Origin: Priestia aryabhattai B8W22
GTDB lineage: Bacteria > Bacillota > Bacilli > Bacillales > Bacillaceae_H
Length of the DNA stretch: 41,624 nt
NCBI RefSeq assembly: GCF_000956595.1
Contig: NZ_JYOO01000041.1
Span: 1-41,624 of the forward strand
Direction: 5' to 3'
Made by a program: the position numbers and the translations under genes. Below the pieces are notes generated by a model. It saw only the letters and a list, made by a program, of their open reading frames with translations. It was not told the origin of the DNA and made no database searches. Shown piece by piece: positions 35,073 to 41,624 of the stretch (positions within the stretch are counted from its first letter, which is position 1; each line of letters opens with the position of its first letter).

Positions 35073-35579
35073 TTATTCAGGCTTTACTAAGAAAAGAGGT
35101 TGACCGTATTCTACAAGTTGTCCATTTTCAACTAATACGTCAACGATTTCACCTTTAACTTCTGCTTCGATTTCATTAAATAATTTCATTGCTTCTACGA
35201 TACATACAACCGAATCTTTTTGTACTTTATCTCCAGGCGTTACGTATACATCTGTTTCTGGCGATGATGACGCATAGAATGTCCCTACCATTGGAGATGT
35301 AATTTTATGTAAGCTTTCATCAACCGCTGGGGCCGCTTGTTCTTCTTTTGGCTGTGCAGACTGTGCTGCCGGGGCTGGCGCTGGAGCCGCTGCTGCCTGC
35401 GGTGCAGGTGCTGCCACTTGTTCAGGTGCCGAAACCACTACTTGTTGCGCTTGTTTGGAAACAATTGCGTCTTTTTTCTTCATCTTGATTTTGGAGCCTT
35501 CGTGCTCATAGGTGAACTCCTCGATTGATGATTGATCAACTAGTTTAATGATCTCACGGATCTCTTGAATTTTTAACAT
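35073..35579 (-). CDS. accB: Biotin carboxyl carrier protein AccB
   Basis: Carries the biotin cofactor between the carboxylase and transferase parts of acetyl-CoA carboxylase. Helical N-terminus, an Ala/Pro/Gln-rich flexible linker (about 45-85), then the biotinyl domain with thumb and the EAMK biotin motif (lysine near 132) in a LFNEIEAEV context. Start ATG 35579 is 8 bases after TAGGAG, giving 168 residues from [11 protein letters not shown]; an in-frame GTG at 35588 overlaps the ribosome site. First gene of accB-accC-yqhY, behind a promoter with a FapR-like box. Confidence 0.96.
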   Translation of the reverse strand: MLKIQEIREIIKLVDQSSIEEFTYEHEGSKIKMKKKDAIVSKQAQQVVVSAPEQVAAPAPQAAAAPAPAPAAQSAQPKEEQAAPAVDESLHKITSPMVGTFYASSSPETDVYVTPGDKVQKDSVVCIVEAMKLFNEIEAEVKGEIVDVLVENGQLVEYGQPLFLVKPE

Positions 35580-35635
35580 ATTGAACACTCCTACCTCATG
35601 AAAATAGAATTCTCTACAATGTTAATAATACGATA

Positions 35636-35651
35636 AATGGCTACAGCCATT
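35636..35651. other. 16-base palindrome in the accB leader
   Basis: AATGGCT-AC-AGCCATT, perfect arms, 57-72 bases before the accB start. With only two central bases it suits a dimeric DNA-binding protein better than an RNA hairpin. Confidence 0.45.
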
Positions 35652-35767
35652 CAATTCGTTTGGCAAACATTAAAAAGAAGTTCCACTTACTCTATAATAA
35701 CTTTTTAGCGTTATCGTTTTATAAATGGAAACATAGCTTTACAGATGACAATACGTATGAAAACATT

Positions 35768-35784
35768 TGTCACCTAGTACTAAT
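35768..35784 (-). promoter_or_regulatory. FapR-like operator upstream of accB
   Basis: The plus strand shows TTGTCACCTAGTACTAA, which agrees at 14 of 17 positions with the FapR pattern TTAGTACCTAGTACTAA as I remember it. It lies about 12-28 bases after the predicted accB start site. FapR represses fatty-acid synthesis genes until malonyl-CoA rises. Confidence 0.6.
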
Positions 35785-35802
35785 ATAAGATTATGAAACC
35801 TA

Positions 35803-35831
35803 TTATAACCGAAGTAAAAAAAGAAAGCCAT
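35803..35831 (-). promoter_or_regulatory. Candidate accB promoter
   Basis: Minus strand -10 TATAAT (35803-35808), 17-base spacer, weak -35 TGGCTT (35826-35831). It would give a leader of about 215 bases carrying the FapR-like box and the accB palindrome. Confidence 0.4.
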
Positions 35832-35873
35832 GTTAAAATTTTTACCGTCTCGCTTAGATTTTAGTCATTTCAT

Positions 35874-35925
35874 AAAAAAAGAAGTGTAAACAACCCCAAT
35901 TTGCGGCTGTTCTACACTTCTTTTA
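35874..35925 (-). terminator. Terminator of the spoIIIA operon
   Basis: Minus strand AAGAAGTGTAgAACAgCC pairs with GGtTGTTtACACTTCTT, followed by a long T-run, just past the spoIIIAH stop. Confidence 0.9.
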
Positions 35926-35931
35926 TTCCCT

Positions 35932-36576
35932 TTATTTAGTTGGCTGAAACTCTACCGCTACTTCTTTTGGCCCCATTTCTTTTTTGACTAGCTGAATGAT
36001 TTGATTTGCTTTTGTTTTTGAGTGTTTTTCTGTCTTAACGGTAATTTGCACTTGTTTTCCATCTGCTCTTACTAGCGCGTCGCTGTATCCTTTTGCTTTA
36101 ATTAATGTTTCCAGCGTTGCTTCTTTTTCACCAAGCTTTGATAATTCATCGATTTTATCCATCGCTTTGCTTACTTCTGCAGGCGTCACATTTTTTGATG
36201 CCGCTACTTCCTGATACTCTTCTTTCAGCTGACTTCTTTCATCATTTAATTCCAAGCGAAGCGCCGTAAATAGCTCATCGCTATCTGTACTTGATACAAC
36301 CGCTGATTCTTTTGCATTTTTAGCCGTTTCCTTCTTTACATCTTCTGCTGAGCCTTCAGTTTTTGAATCTTCTTTTGTTCCTGATTTCTCATCTGCCTGT
36401 TGTTTTGTATCTTCTGCAGGAGCCTTGTCATCAGCCTGCTTTTCGTTTTGTTTTTCATTGTCTACTAGCGCAACATTACTCTGAGGATTTTCTGGCGTTG
36501 TCATATAGTACACCGATAACACAACAACTAAACTTAACATTGTTAATAACCAAACCGTTTGCTTTTTTAATAACAT
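35932..36576 (-). CDS. spoIIIAH: Stage III sporulation protein AH
   Basis: Mother-cell membrane protein whose extracellular domain binds forespore SpoIIQ to form the A-Q channel across the septum. One N-terminal membrane helix (about 7-27, TVWLLTMLSLVVVLSVYY), a long acidic, Lys-rich low-complexity stretch (about 35-95), and a C-terminal YscJ/FliF-like ring-forming domain from about 105. Start at the ATG 36576, 8 bases after GAGGGGG, gives 214 residues from MLLKKQTVWLL; a closer ATG (36582) is 2 bases from the ribosome site. Last gene of the operon. Confidence 0.95.
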   Translation of the reverse strand: MLLKKQTVWLLTMLSLVVVLSVYYMTTPENPQSNVALVDNEKQNEKQADDKAPAEDTKQQADEKSGTKEDSKTEGSAEDVKKETAKNAKESAVVSSTDSDELFTALRLELNDERSQLKEEYQEVAASKNVTPAEVSKAMDKIDELSKLGEKEATLETLIKAKGYSDALVRADGKQVQITVKTEKHSKTKANQIIQLVKKEMGPKEVAVEFQPTK

Positions 36577-36589
36577 ATTCATTTCCCCC

Positions 36590-37252
36590 TCATCCTTTTT
36601 TCGCTAATACTGCTACTCTATGACTTGGTATATCGAGCGCTCTTGTCACGGCTTCAATAATAGATTTCTTTACCTCGATATTATCAGCTCCTTTAGCGAC
36701 AACTAACACACCTCTTACTTTTGGCTTTTCGGTTTTAACTACAACAGGCTTTTCTTGTTCTCCACTTCTTACAATGACCAGCTGTTCATCTGTTGAGGAA
36801 TCTTCAACTTTACGAGTCCCTCCTTCACGGTCCGTTTCGTTGGTGGTTTGCGATTTTGTCACGCTGTTTTTTTCATATATTTTGGATTCTGTTGCATCTA
36901 GGTTCACAATTACTTTTACCTTACTTACGCCTCTAACTTGATCCAAAATATCTTTCAATTCTTCCTCATACCGCTCTTCATAACCTGTCATCGTTGTTGT
37001 CTTTTTGGAGCTAAAAGCGGGAACATCCTGTGATACCGGTGGTGCGCTGGTTTCTTTGCTTGCACTCTTTAATAATCCGCCTGAATTCATAGATGTTGTG
37101 AGTGAGTTGCTAAATACCATAAAGATAACGCCTGCTGCTAGTAAAATGCCTATATACATTAACTTTGAAGGTTTCTTCGTAGTTGATGACTGTTTAAGTG
37201 AAAAGAACCGCTGAAAAAATGATGGGTCACCTTTTTCTGGTTTTTGACTCAT
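36590..37252 (-). CDS. spoIIIAG: Stage III sporulation protein AG
   Basis: Ring-forming component of the sporulation channel. One membrane helix (about 30-48, LMYIGILLAAGVIFMVFSN) followed by a periplasm-facing domain with KVKVIVNLDATESKIYEKN and the RGVLVVAKGADN repeat region, as in SpoIIIAG. Start ATG 37252 is 7 bases after GGGAG and overlaps the spoIIIAF stop as ATGA, giving 220 residues from MSQKPEKGDPS. The frame is open for 18 more codons upstream, but those lie inside spoIIIAF in another frame. Confidence 0.94.
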   Translation of the reverse strand: MSQKPEKGDPSFFQRFFSLKQSSTTKKPSKLMYIGILLAAGVIFMVFSNSLTTSMNSGGLLKSASKETSAPPVSQDVPAFSSKKTTTMTGYEERYEEELKDILDQVRGVSKVKVIVNLDATESKIYEKNSVTKSQTTNETDREGGTRKVEDSSTDEQLVIVRSGEQEKPVVVKTEKPKVRGVLVVAKGADNIEVKKSIIEAVTRALDIPSHRVAVLAKKG

Positions 37253-37869
37253 TTCGTGTCTCCCTCCTCCATATTCACAACAACTTGGCCTTGTTTTACA
37301 TCCCATTTTGCTGCTAAATAGTTGGATAATTTCTTGGATTCTGTTGGTTTGTTTGTTTCGATCGGTGTGGAGGTATCAATAGAAATAATTTTCACAGCTG
37401 AAACAACCTCGGAATCATCCGATGCTTTTTTACTTACGGCAACTGAAATGGATTTAATATTATCAGCGGTAGGTTCGTCGTTCGGCTTTTTTGTTTCAAT
37501 GTGAATTCGATCAATTGCTACACCATACTGATCCATCAACTCCTCTTTTACATCTGCCTCCATTTGGACAGCCATTTGTTCTAAAATATATGCACGTTGT
37601 GAAGCTTGTATTTCTTTTTTCTGATTTTCTATTGAATTTTCTACCTGCTGATCGGATCGAATAGATGATAAGCTAAGTGATTTCAGCATTTGATTAACAT
37701 CCACTTTAAAAATTTGAAAAACGGGTGTAATAATAATCAGCATCAAAAGAAGTCCAACCACCAGCTTCGTATACTTTTGAAAACTAGAATTGGGCAACAG
37801 TAAATTAATAATGGTAGCTAATAAGATAAAAAGAACGATATTAGTAATCCACGTCGTTAAGGCCTGCAA
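37249..37869 (-). CDS. spoIIIAF: Stage III sporulation protein AF
   Basis: Membrane protein of the channel complex with two N-terminal helices (about 5-24 and 30-50) and a soluble domain with a YscJ/FliF-like fold. I set the start at TTG 37869, 6 bases after GAGGTG, giving MQALTTWITNIV and 206 residues; this aligns with the B. subtilis start as I remember it and removes a 52-base overlap with spoIIIAE that the longer frame (to 37926) would need. A GTG at 37878 is also possible. Confidence 0.9.
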   Translation of the reverse strand: MQALTTWITNIVLFILLATIINLLLPNSSFQKYTKLVVGLLLMLIIITPVFQIFKVDVNQMLKSLSLSSIRSDQQVENSIENQKKEIQASQRAYILEQMAVQMEADVKEELMDQYGVAIDRIHIETKKPNDEPTADNIKSISVAVSKKASDDSEVVSAVKIISIDTSTPIETNKPTESKKLSNYLAAKWDVKQGQVVVNMEEGDTK

Positions 37870-37874
37870 TTTCT

Positions 37875-39059
37875 TCACCTCACCATCATTGTGACGTTGC
37901 TCGCTGTAATGATGACCGTTAAACATAAGAAAAACATGAGCGAGACAACCGCAAGCGCCGCAAAAATATAGATGACGCTTTTGCTGATAATGCTCAAGCA
38001 GGAAATAACCGGTCCTCCTCCAATGGGTTGAAGAAGAGCTGCTGCTAGCTTATAGATAAAAGCGAGCGTTAACACTTTAATAGCCGGAAACGCGACGATT
38101 AACAGTAAGACTGCTACTCCAGCAATCCCTACTGAATTCTTTAATAGAAGCGAGGCACTGATGACTGTATCAGCCGCATCTGTGAACACACGCCCTACAA
38201 CAGGTATAAAGTTCCCTGTGACAAACTTTGCCGTTCGAATCGTAATACCGTCAGCAACAGCTGATGTGGCACCTTGAACGGACAGCACACCTAAAAAGAC
38301 GGTTAAGAATATTCCAAGCACGCCAATGCTTATATTTCTTAACAGCTGAGCAAGCTGTGTAACCTTATGCTCATCTGAAATCGTACTCACAATGCTAAGC
38401 AGTGCTGAAAGAAAAAGTAACGGCATCACTACGTATTGAATAAGCAAACCGCTTGTGTTCATTAAAAACAAAATCATCGGATGAAAAAAGGCTGCCGATA
38501 CAACTCCTCCTGATGATGCCATTAAGGCAAGCAGCAGCGGCACCAGAGCTAAAATAAATTTAGTCATGGTCTCAATCGCTCCCGTTGCATAAGAGATAGC
38601 AATCTGAAAGCTATTAAGAGCAATGATGATCAAAACCATATATACAAGCGCATACGCTACTTTACTTACGGTTTGCTGATTAAACGCACTTTGGAGCGTT
38701 TGCAAAAACACGCTAAAAACCGTTAGCATAATGAGCGTACCGAGGAGCTTTCCATTCGCTAATACTTCGTGAAATAAAAACTTTACAAGACCTCCTAGCC
38801 ATTCTTTAAGAGAGAACTCTTTTTCTCCTTTTAAAAAATCGACTAAACTTCCCTTCTGACTCTCGGGTAAAAAGCCGCCGTATTGGGTAATAATATCGTC
38901 CCAAAACTGTTTGACTTCATCGATACCGAGCTTATCAATTTGTTCATTGACAAGTTCTTGCTGCTTCGGGGGTTCGGAAGCTTGTACATTTTCTGGAAAG
39001 AAAAAAAAGAGGAACAAAAGAAGAGCGAGTATATTCACTTTAAACGTCCACCGCTTCAT
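37875..39059 (-). CDS. spoIIIAE: Stage III sporulation protein AE
   Basis: Polytopic mother-cell membrane protein of the SpoIIIA complex, proposed to conduct or support small-molecule transport to the forespore. A cleavable signal-like N-terminus (LALLLFLFFFFPENVQA, cut near residue 28) precedes about seven or eight hydrophobic segments from residue 115 to the end. 394 residues, typical. ATG follows GAGGTGACG. 25 bases after spoIIIAD. Confidence 0.95.
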   Translation of the reverse strand: MKRWTFKVNILALLLFLFFFFPENVQASEPPKQQELVNEQIDKLGIDEVKQFWDDIITQYGGFLPESQKGSLVDFLKGEKEFSLKEWLGGLVKFLFHEVLANGKLLGTLIMLTVFSVFLQTLQSAFNQQTVSKVAYALVYMVLIIIALNSFQIAISYATGAIETMTKFILALVPLLLALMASSGGVVSAAFFHPMILFLMNTSGLLIQYVVMPLLFLSALLSIVSTISDEHKVTQLAQLLRNISIGVLGIFLTVFLGVLSVQGATSAVADGITIRTAKFVTGNFIPVVGRVFTDAADTVISASLLLKNSVGIAGVAVLLLIVAFPAIKVLTLAFIYKLAAALLQPIGGGPVISCLSIISKSVIYIFAALAVVSLMFFLCLTVIITASNVTMMVR

Positions 39060-39083
39060 TTCGTCACCTCATATTAAGTAAAA

Positions 39084-39467
39084 TTAATTGGGCAGCATTG
39101 AAATAATCGTTTCAATAATGACCGTCAAAATAGGAATTGCCATGGAGAGAATCAGCACTTTTCCACCTAATTCAATTTTGGAAGCAATGGCACCTTGTCC
39201 TGCATCTTTCGTAATTTGAGCACCAAATTCGGCGATATAGGCAATACCAATGATTTTCAAAATGGTTTCCACATAAATCATGTTAACGTGGGCATTGATC
39301 GACAGCCGCTCAACCATCTTAATAATCTCGTAGATTTGATCAATTAAAAAAAGAAAGATCACGGATCCCACGAATACGACAAGTAAAAAAGCAATAGGTG
39401 ATTTATGTTCTTTTAAAATAAGTGCCAAAAATGTCGCTACTAATCCTAAGCCCACAATTTGAAGCAT
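39084..39467 (-). CDS. spoIIIAD: Stage III sporulation protein AD
   Basis: Small membrane protein of the SpoIIIA complex, with about four helices (2-18, 25-46, 65-85, 103-125) and the conserved YVETILKIIGIAYIAEFGAQITKDAGQGAIASKIEL split over residues 58-93. The first ATG (39467) is about 15 bases from the GAGGGGTGAT ribosome site, too far. An in-frame ATT at 39473 has ideal spacing and would add two residues (MEMLQIVGLG), matching the B. subtilis N-terminus better; see findings. 127 or 129 residues. Confidence 0.93.
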   Translation of the reverse strand: MLQIVGLGLVATFLALILKEHKSPIAFLLVVFVGSVIFLFLIDQIYEIIKMVERLSINAHVNMIYVETILKIIGIAYIAEFGAQITKDAGQGAIASKIELGGKVLILSMAIPILTVIIETIISMLPN

Positions 39468-39487
39468 TTCAATGGCAAATCACCCCT

Positions 39488-39694
39488 CTACCCTTGAAAT
39501 AAAAAAACCGATTTGATTTTTTGAAATAAGTCCTCCACAATCGAAGCAACCATAAATAAAATATAAATAAAACCGATGAGGGTAACCCAATTCGCGTAAT
39601 CTTTTTTTCCCATCTGTTCGAGTACGGTGACTAAAAAAGCTACGACGATACCAATCCCAGCAATCTGAAAAATGGTGTTCATATCAATTCCCAC
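39488..39694 (-). CDS. spoIIIAC: Stage III sporulation protein AC
   Basis: 68-residue membrane protein with two helices (about 8-27 and 38-57) and the conserved QMGKKDYANWVTLIGFIYILF split at the middle. Start GTG 39694 is 7 bases after GGAGGAGG and gives MGIDMNTIFQIAG, in line with B. subtilis SpoIIIAC; the in-frame TTG at 39700 is inside the spacing region. Together with spoIIIAD it resembles a family of paired small channel components. Confidence 0.94.
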   Translation of the reverse strand: MGIDMNTIFQIAGIGIVVAFLVTVLEQMGKKDYANWVTLIGFIYILFMVASIVEDLFQKIKSVFLFQG

Positions 39695-39713
39695 ATTCAA
39701 TCCTCCTCCATCG

Positions 39714-40226
39714 CTACATCAATAGGATGACCAGTAGCAATCCAGATAGAAAGCCCAAACTTTTAACCATTTTTTCATAGCGATTCTGCTTATCAACTGC
39801 ATCTTGTTCTTCGCGTTCGAGATGGTTCAGCGTCAGCAAGATATGCTTTTGCTGCGAATAACGATCATGCTGACCAAGCGTTTCACCAAATTGTTTTAAG
39901 ATTTCTAGTTCTCCTGTTTTAAGTGCGGTTTGTTTCCAAAATTGATCCAACGTCTTTTCCCAAGCTTCCTTGACACTTTCAGTACCTTCTTTTAATTTCA
40001 TTGAAAACTCGCTAAATAAAGAAGCTAAAGGGTTAGGAAGCTGTAAAGATAACAAATGAGCAACTTCTTGAAGAGGCCGGTTGCTGTACATAATTTCTGC
40101 TTCTAACGACCGAAGAGCCGTTTTTAATTGCCTGAGCTGCCTAGGTCTTTCGCTAAGCTGCTTTGCAAACTCAAATCCTGTGTAAGTGGAAGCAAATAAG
40201 ATAAAGATGGCACCAAACAGTTTCAT
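39714..40226 (-). CDS. spoIIIAB: Stage III sporulation protein AB
   Basis: Channel-complex protein with an N-terminal helix (about 2-18) and a C-terminal helix (about 152-170) bracketing an all-helical soluble domain, which resembles type II secretion GspF-like folds. The stretch ERPRQLRQLKTALRSLEAEIMYSNRPLQE is typical, here spanning residues 26-54. 170 residues. It begins 6 bases after the spoIIIAA stop. Confidence 0.95.
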   Translation of the reverse strand: MKLFGAIFILFASTYTGFEFAKQLSERPRQLRQLKTALRSLEAEIMYSNRPLQEVAHLLSLQLPNPLASLFSEFSMKLKEGTESVKEAWEKTLDQFWKQTALKTGELEILKQFGETLGQHDRYSQQKHILLTLNHLEREEQDAVDKQNRYEKMVKSLGFLSGLLLVILLM

Positions 40227-40232
40227 ACACCA

Positions 40233-41180
40233 TCATCCTTTACTATTTTCAATAAGCGACTTTTCAGCGGTCGTTTTCATGGAGTTATAATGCTCATCAT
40301 AGATAGCCTGAAGTGTTCCAGGACCTCGGCTGTTCGATAGCACAACATACCTTTTAAATACGTGAAGTTTCATTAAAGCTTGCAAAGTGGGACGCTTCAT
40401 TAAATCGTCAATGTCATACCCATGAACAGTCATAATGACACGAACGCCAGCATTAACGGCTTCAAGTACGGCCTTACAATCTTCTTCACTTCCAACTTCA
40501 TCCACGATCAGTACATCGGGACTCATGGAGCGAATCATCATCATCATGCCTTCAGCTTTTGGACAGCTATCTAATAAATCCATTCTAGATCCAAATGTAT
40601 GCTGAGGAACTCCTTTAACAGCCCCAGCAATTTCTGATCGTTCATCTACAATCCCTACTTTAAACGGAGGAATCTTAGAGCGCTCTATGCCAGTACTTAT
40701 TACTCTGGCTAAATCACGAATCATGGTTGTTTTTCCTGTTTGCGGAGGTCCTATAATGACCGTACTTTGCCAATAACGATTGTATAAAAAAGGAATAAGC
40801 TGATTCGAAATGCCAATCTTTTGTTTAGCAATCCGGATATTAAAGGATGATACATCTCGAATCACACGAACCTGTCCATTTTCCGTTACAACTTTTCCCG
40901 CTAGTCCAACCCGGTGTCCGCCTTCAATGGTGACATATCCTTTTTTTAATTCTTCTTCAATCATATAAATCGAAAACTGGCTTAATTTATTTAAGATAAA
41001 TAAAGCATCTTCTGCACTTGGAAGATACGATTCGAAATAAGGCTGATTGTTGATTGTAAATTCGATAGGTCTTCCTATGCGCACTCGAATTTCTTCTAGT
41101 ACATGAGAATGGTTTGTGACATAAAATTCAACAGTCTTTTTTAAATTAGGCGGAAAAATTGCAAGTATTTCGTTTAACAT
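40233..41180 (-). CDS. spoIIIAA: Stage III sporulation protein AA (ATPase)
   Basis: Cytoplasmic AAA/secretion-type ATPase thought to power the SpoIIIA channel. Walker A GPPQTGKTT near residue 143, Walker B VLIVDEVG near 214, and a glycine-rich EGGHRVGLAGK ahead of the ATPase core. Start ATG 41180 is 6 bases after GAGGGG, giving 315 residues from MLNEILAIFPPNL; another ATG at 41186 is immediately next to the ribosome site. First gene of the spoIIIAA-AH operon, behind a SigE-like promoter, so transcription in the mother cell is expected. Confidence 0.96.
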   Translation of the reverse strand: MLNEILAIFPPNLKKTVEFYVTNHSHVLEEIRVRIGRPIEFTINNQPYFESYLPSAEDALFILNKLSQFSIYMIEEELKKGYVTIEGGHRVGLAGKVVTENGQVRVIRDVSSFNIRIAKQKIGISNQLIPFLYNRYWQSTVIIGPPQTGKTTMIRDLARVISTGIERSKIPPFKVGIVDERSEIAGAVKGVPQHTFGSRMDLLDSCPKAEGMMMMIRSMSPDVLIVDEVGSEEDCKAVLEAVNAGVRVIMTVHGYDIDDLMKRPTLQALMKLHVFKRYVVLSNSRGPGTLQAIYDEHYNSMKTTAEKSLIENSKG

Positions 41181-41209
41181 ATTCATCCCCTCATATTTGA
41201 ACTCATTTC

Positions 41210-41238
41210 AATGTATTATGAGCTTGACCATTTTATGC
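41210..41238 (-). promoter_or_regulatory. SigE-like promoter of the spoIIIA operon
   Basis: Minus strand -35 GCATAAA (41232-41238), 14-base spacer, -10 AATACATT (41210-41217), close to the SigE pattern GHATAWW and CATACAHT with A for the first C. About 30 bases before spoIIIAA. Confidence 0.65.
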
Positions 41239-41245
41239 CTACCTT

Positions 41246-41527
41246 TTATTTAAAAACACCGATTAAAATGAAGAGCACCCCTATTACAATCATGATTAAT
41301 TTTCCAAAAGATAATTGATCTGCTACGGACACTAAACCAATGGTGAAAGAACTCACCATCACAATCGGACCAACAAGCGCTAGCATTCCATTAATCATTA
41401 ATGCTTTTTTCACATCATTGTTTGTTACAATTAAAATAGCGGCAATAAACTCAATAAATGAAGAAATAAATCGAAGGCACGCCATCGTTAATACCGTACC
41501 GTTTAAATGATCCAACCACTGCTTCAT
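41246..41527 (-). CDS. yqhV: YqhV (DUF2619) membrane protein
   Basis: 93-residue protein with three hydrophobic helices (about 14-35, 40-62 and 70-92) and few charges, expected in the cytoplasmic membrane. Function unknown. Placement immediately upstream of spoIIIAA is as yqhV in B. subtilis. The ATG follows TAGGAGGGG at good spacing. The last residues (GVLFILIGVFK) come just before the spoIIIA promoter, so some readthrough into spoIIIAA is possible. Confidence 0.88.
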   Translation of the reverse strand: MKQWLDHLNGTVLTMACLRFISSFIEFIAAILIVTNNDVKKALMINGMLALVGPIVMVSSFTIGLVSVADQLSFGKLIMIVIGVLFILIGVFK

Positions 41528-41624
41528 AAGCCCCTCCTATATCTCTGCGTTGTTTAGTACAACCTATGCAAAATAAGGAAGGGTTAGCACCAAAAAAACA
41601 CACAAAAAAAAGGCAGAGAATAGA
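41528..41624 (-). other. Right edge: yqhV leader and probable tail of an upstream terminator
   Basis: On the minus strand the edge begins GCC followed by eight Ts and then GTGTG and seven more Ts, which looks like the 3' arm and U-run of a terminator for a gene beyond the window. The rest is the yqhV leader; no clear -35/-10 pair. Confidence 0.35.

Noticed and set aside
1-41624. tRNA, rRNA, CRISPR, insertion sequence or prophage
   Set aside because: No cloverleaf runs, spacer-repeat arrays, transposase or integrase frames, or terminal inverted repeats were noticed on reading both strands.

Overview
The window reads as a chromosomal segment of a low-GC, endospore-forming member of the Bacillaceae. 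Gene order from the spoIIIA operon through accBC, nusB, xseAB, ispA, dxs, tlyA, ahrC, recN, spoIVB and spo0A to the bkd operon and brxB-art is the Bacillus subtilis yqh/yqi order. The proteins and the methylmalonyl-CoA mutase genes fit the Priestia (Bacillus) megaterium group best; that species call is inference from remembered sequences, not a search. Almost everything lies on the minus strand, so the list below runs opposite to transcription. Several start codons were moved to sites with better Shine-Dalgarno spacing and are explained per gene.

Layout, left to right. 1-2385: amino-acid (probably arginine) ABC transporter artR-artQ-artP behind an ARG-box-like operator. 2484-2990: bacilliredoxin brxB. 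3019-3148: a short plus-strand unit of unknown meaning. 3147-8445: meaB-mutB-mutA, the B12-dependent methylmalonyl-CoA mutase and its GTPase chaperone. 8461-16536: the branched-chain amino-acid degradation operon ptb-bcd-buk-lpdV-bkdAA-bkdAB-bkdB, driven by a near-consensus sigma-54 (SigL) promoter and its activator BkdR (16673-18742). 18825-20201: three plus/minus small units yqzF, a GDPD-family phosphodiesterase, and a 50-codon yycC-like gene. 20362-21864: a POT di/tripeptide transporter. 21865-22223: a region with a terminator, a direct repeat and two short overlapping open frames that may be remnants. 22224-24521: spo0A (SigH promoter, 0A boxes) and spoIVB. 24657-33055: a housekeeping block recN, ahrC, tlyA, dxs, ispA, xseB, xseA, nusB, interrupted by a 320-base gap carrying a promoter and a terminator. 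33158-35808: accB-accC-amaP(yqhY), with a FapR-like operator. 35874-41238: the eight-gene spoIIIA operon with a SigE-like promoter, then yqhV at the right edge.

Functional connections: leucine, valine and isoleucine are deaminated by Bcd, oxidatively decarboxylated by BkdAA/AB/B plus LpdV, and the acyl-CoA can be cashed in for ATP through Ptb and Buk. The mutase next door can interconvert methylmalonyl-CoA and succinyl-CoA, i.e. handle the propionyl-CoA end of valine and isoleucine breakdown. Spo0A starts sporulation; SpoIIIAA-AH builds the mother cell-forespore feeding channel and SpoIVB signals from forespore to mother cell.

No single large undescribed system is evident: the coding content is canonical. 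The points most worth checking are in the intergenic DNA: TGCA-type palindromes both at the bkd enhancer position and on the bkdR start site, a promoter-terminator pair inside the ispA-dxs gap, a FapR-like box at accB, an ARG box at artP, the missing folD, and a terminator-bounded 17-codon frame beside meaB. No rRNA, tRNA, CRISPR array, insertion sequence or prophage gene was seen.
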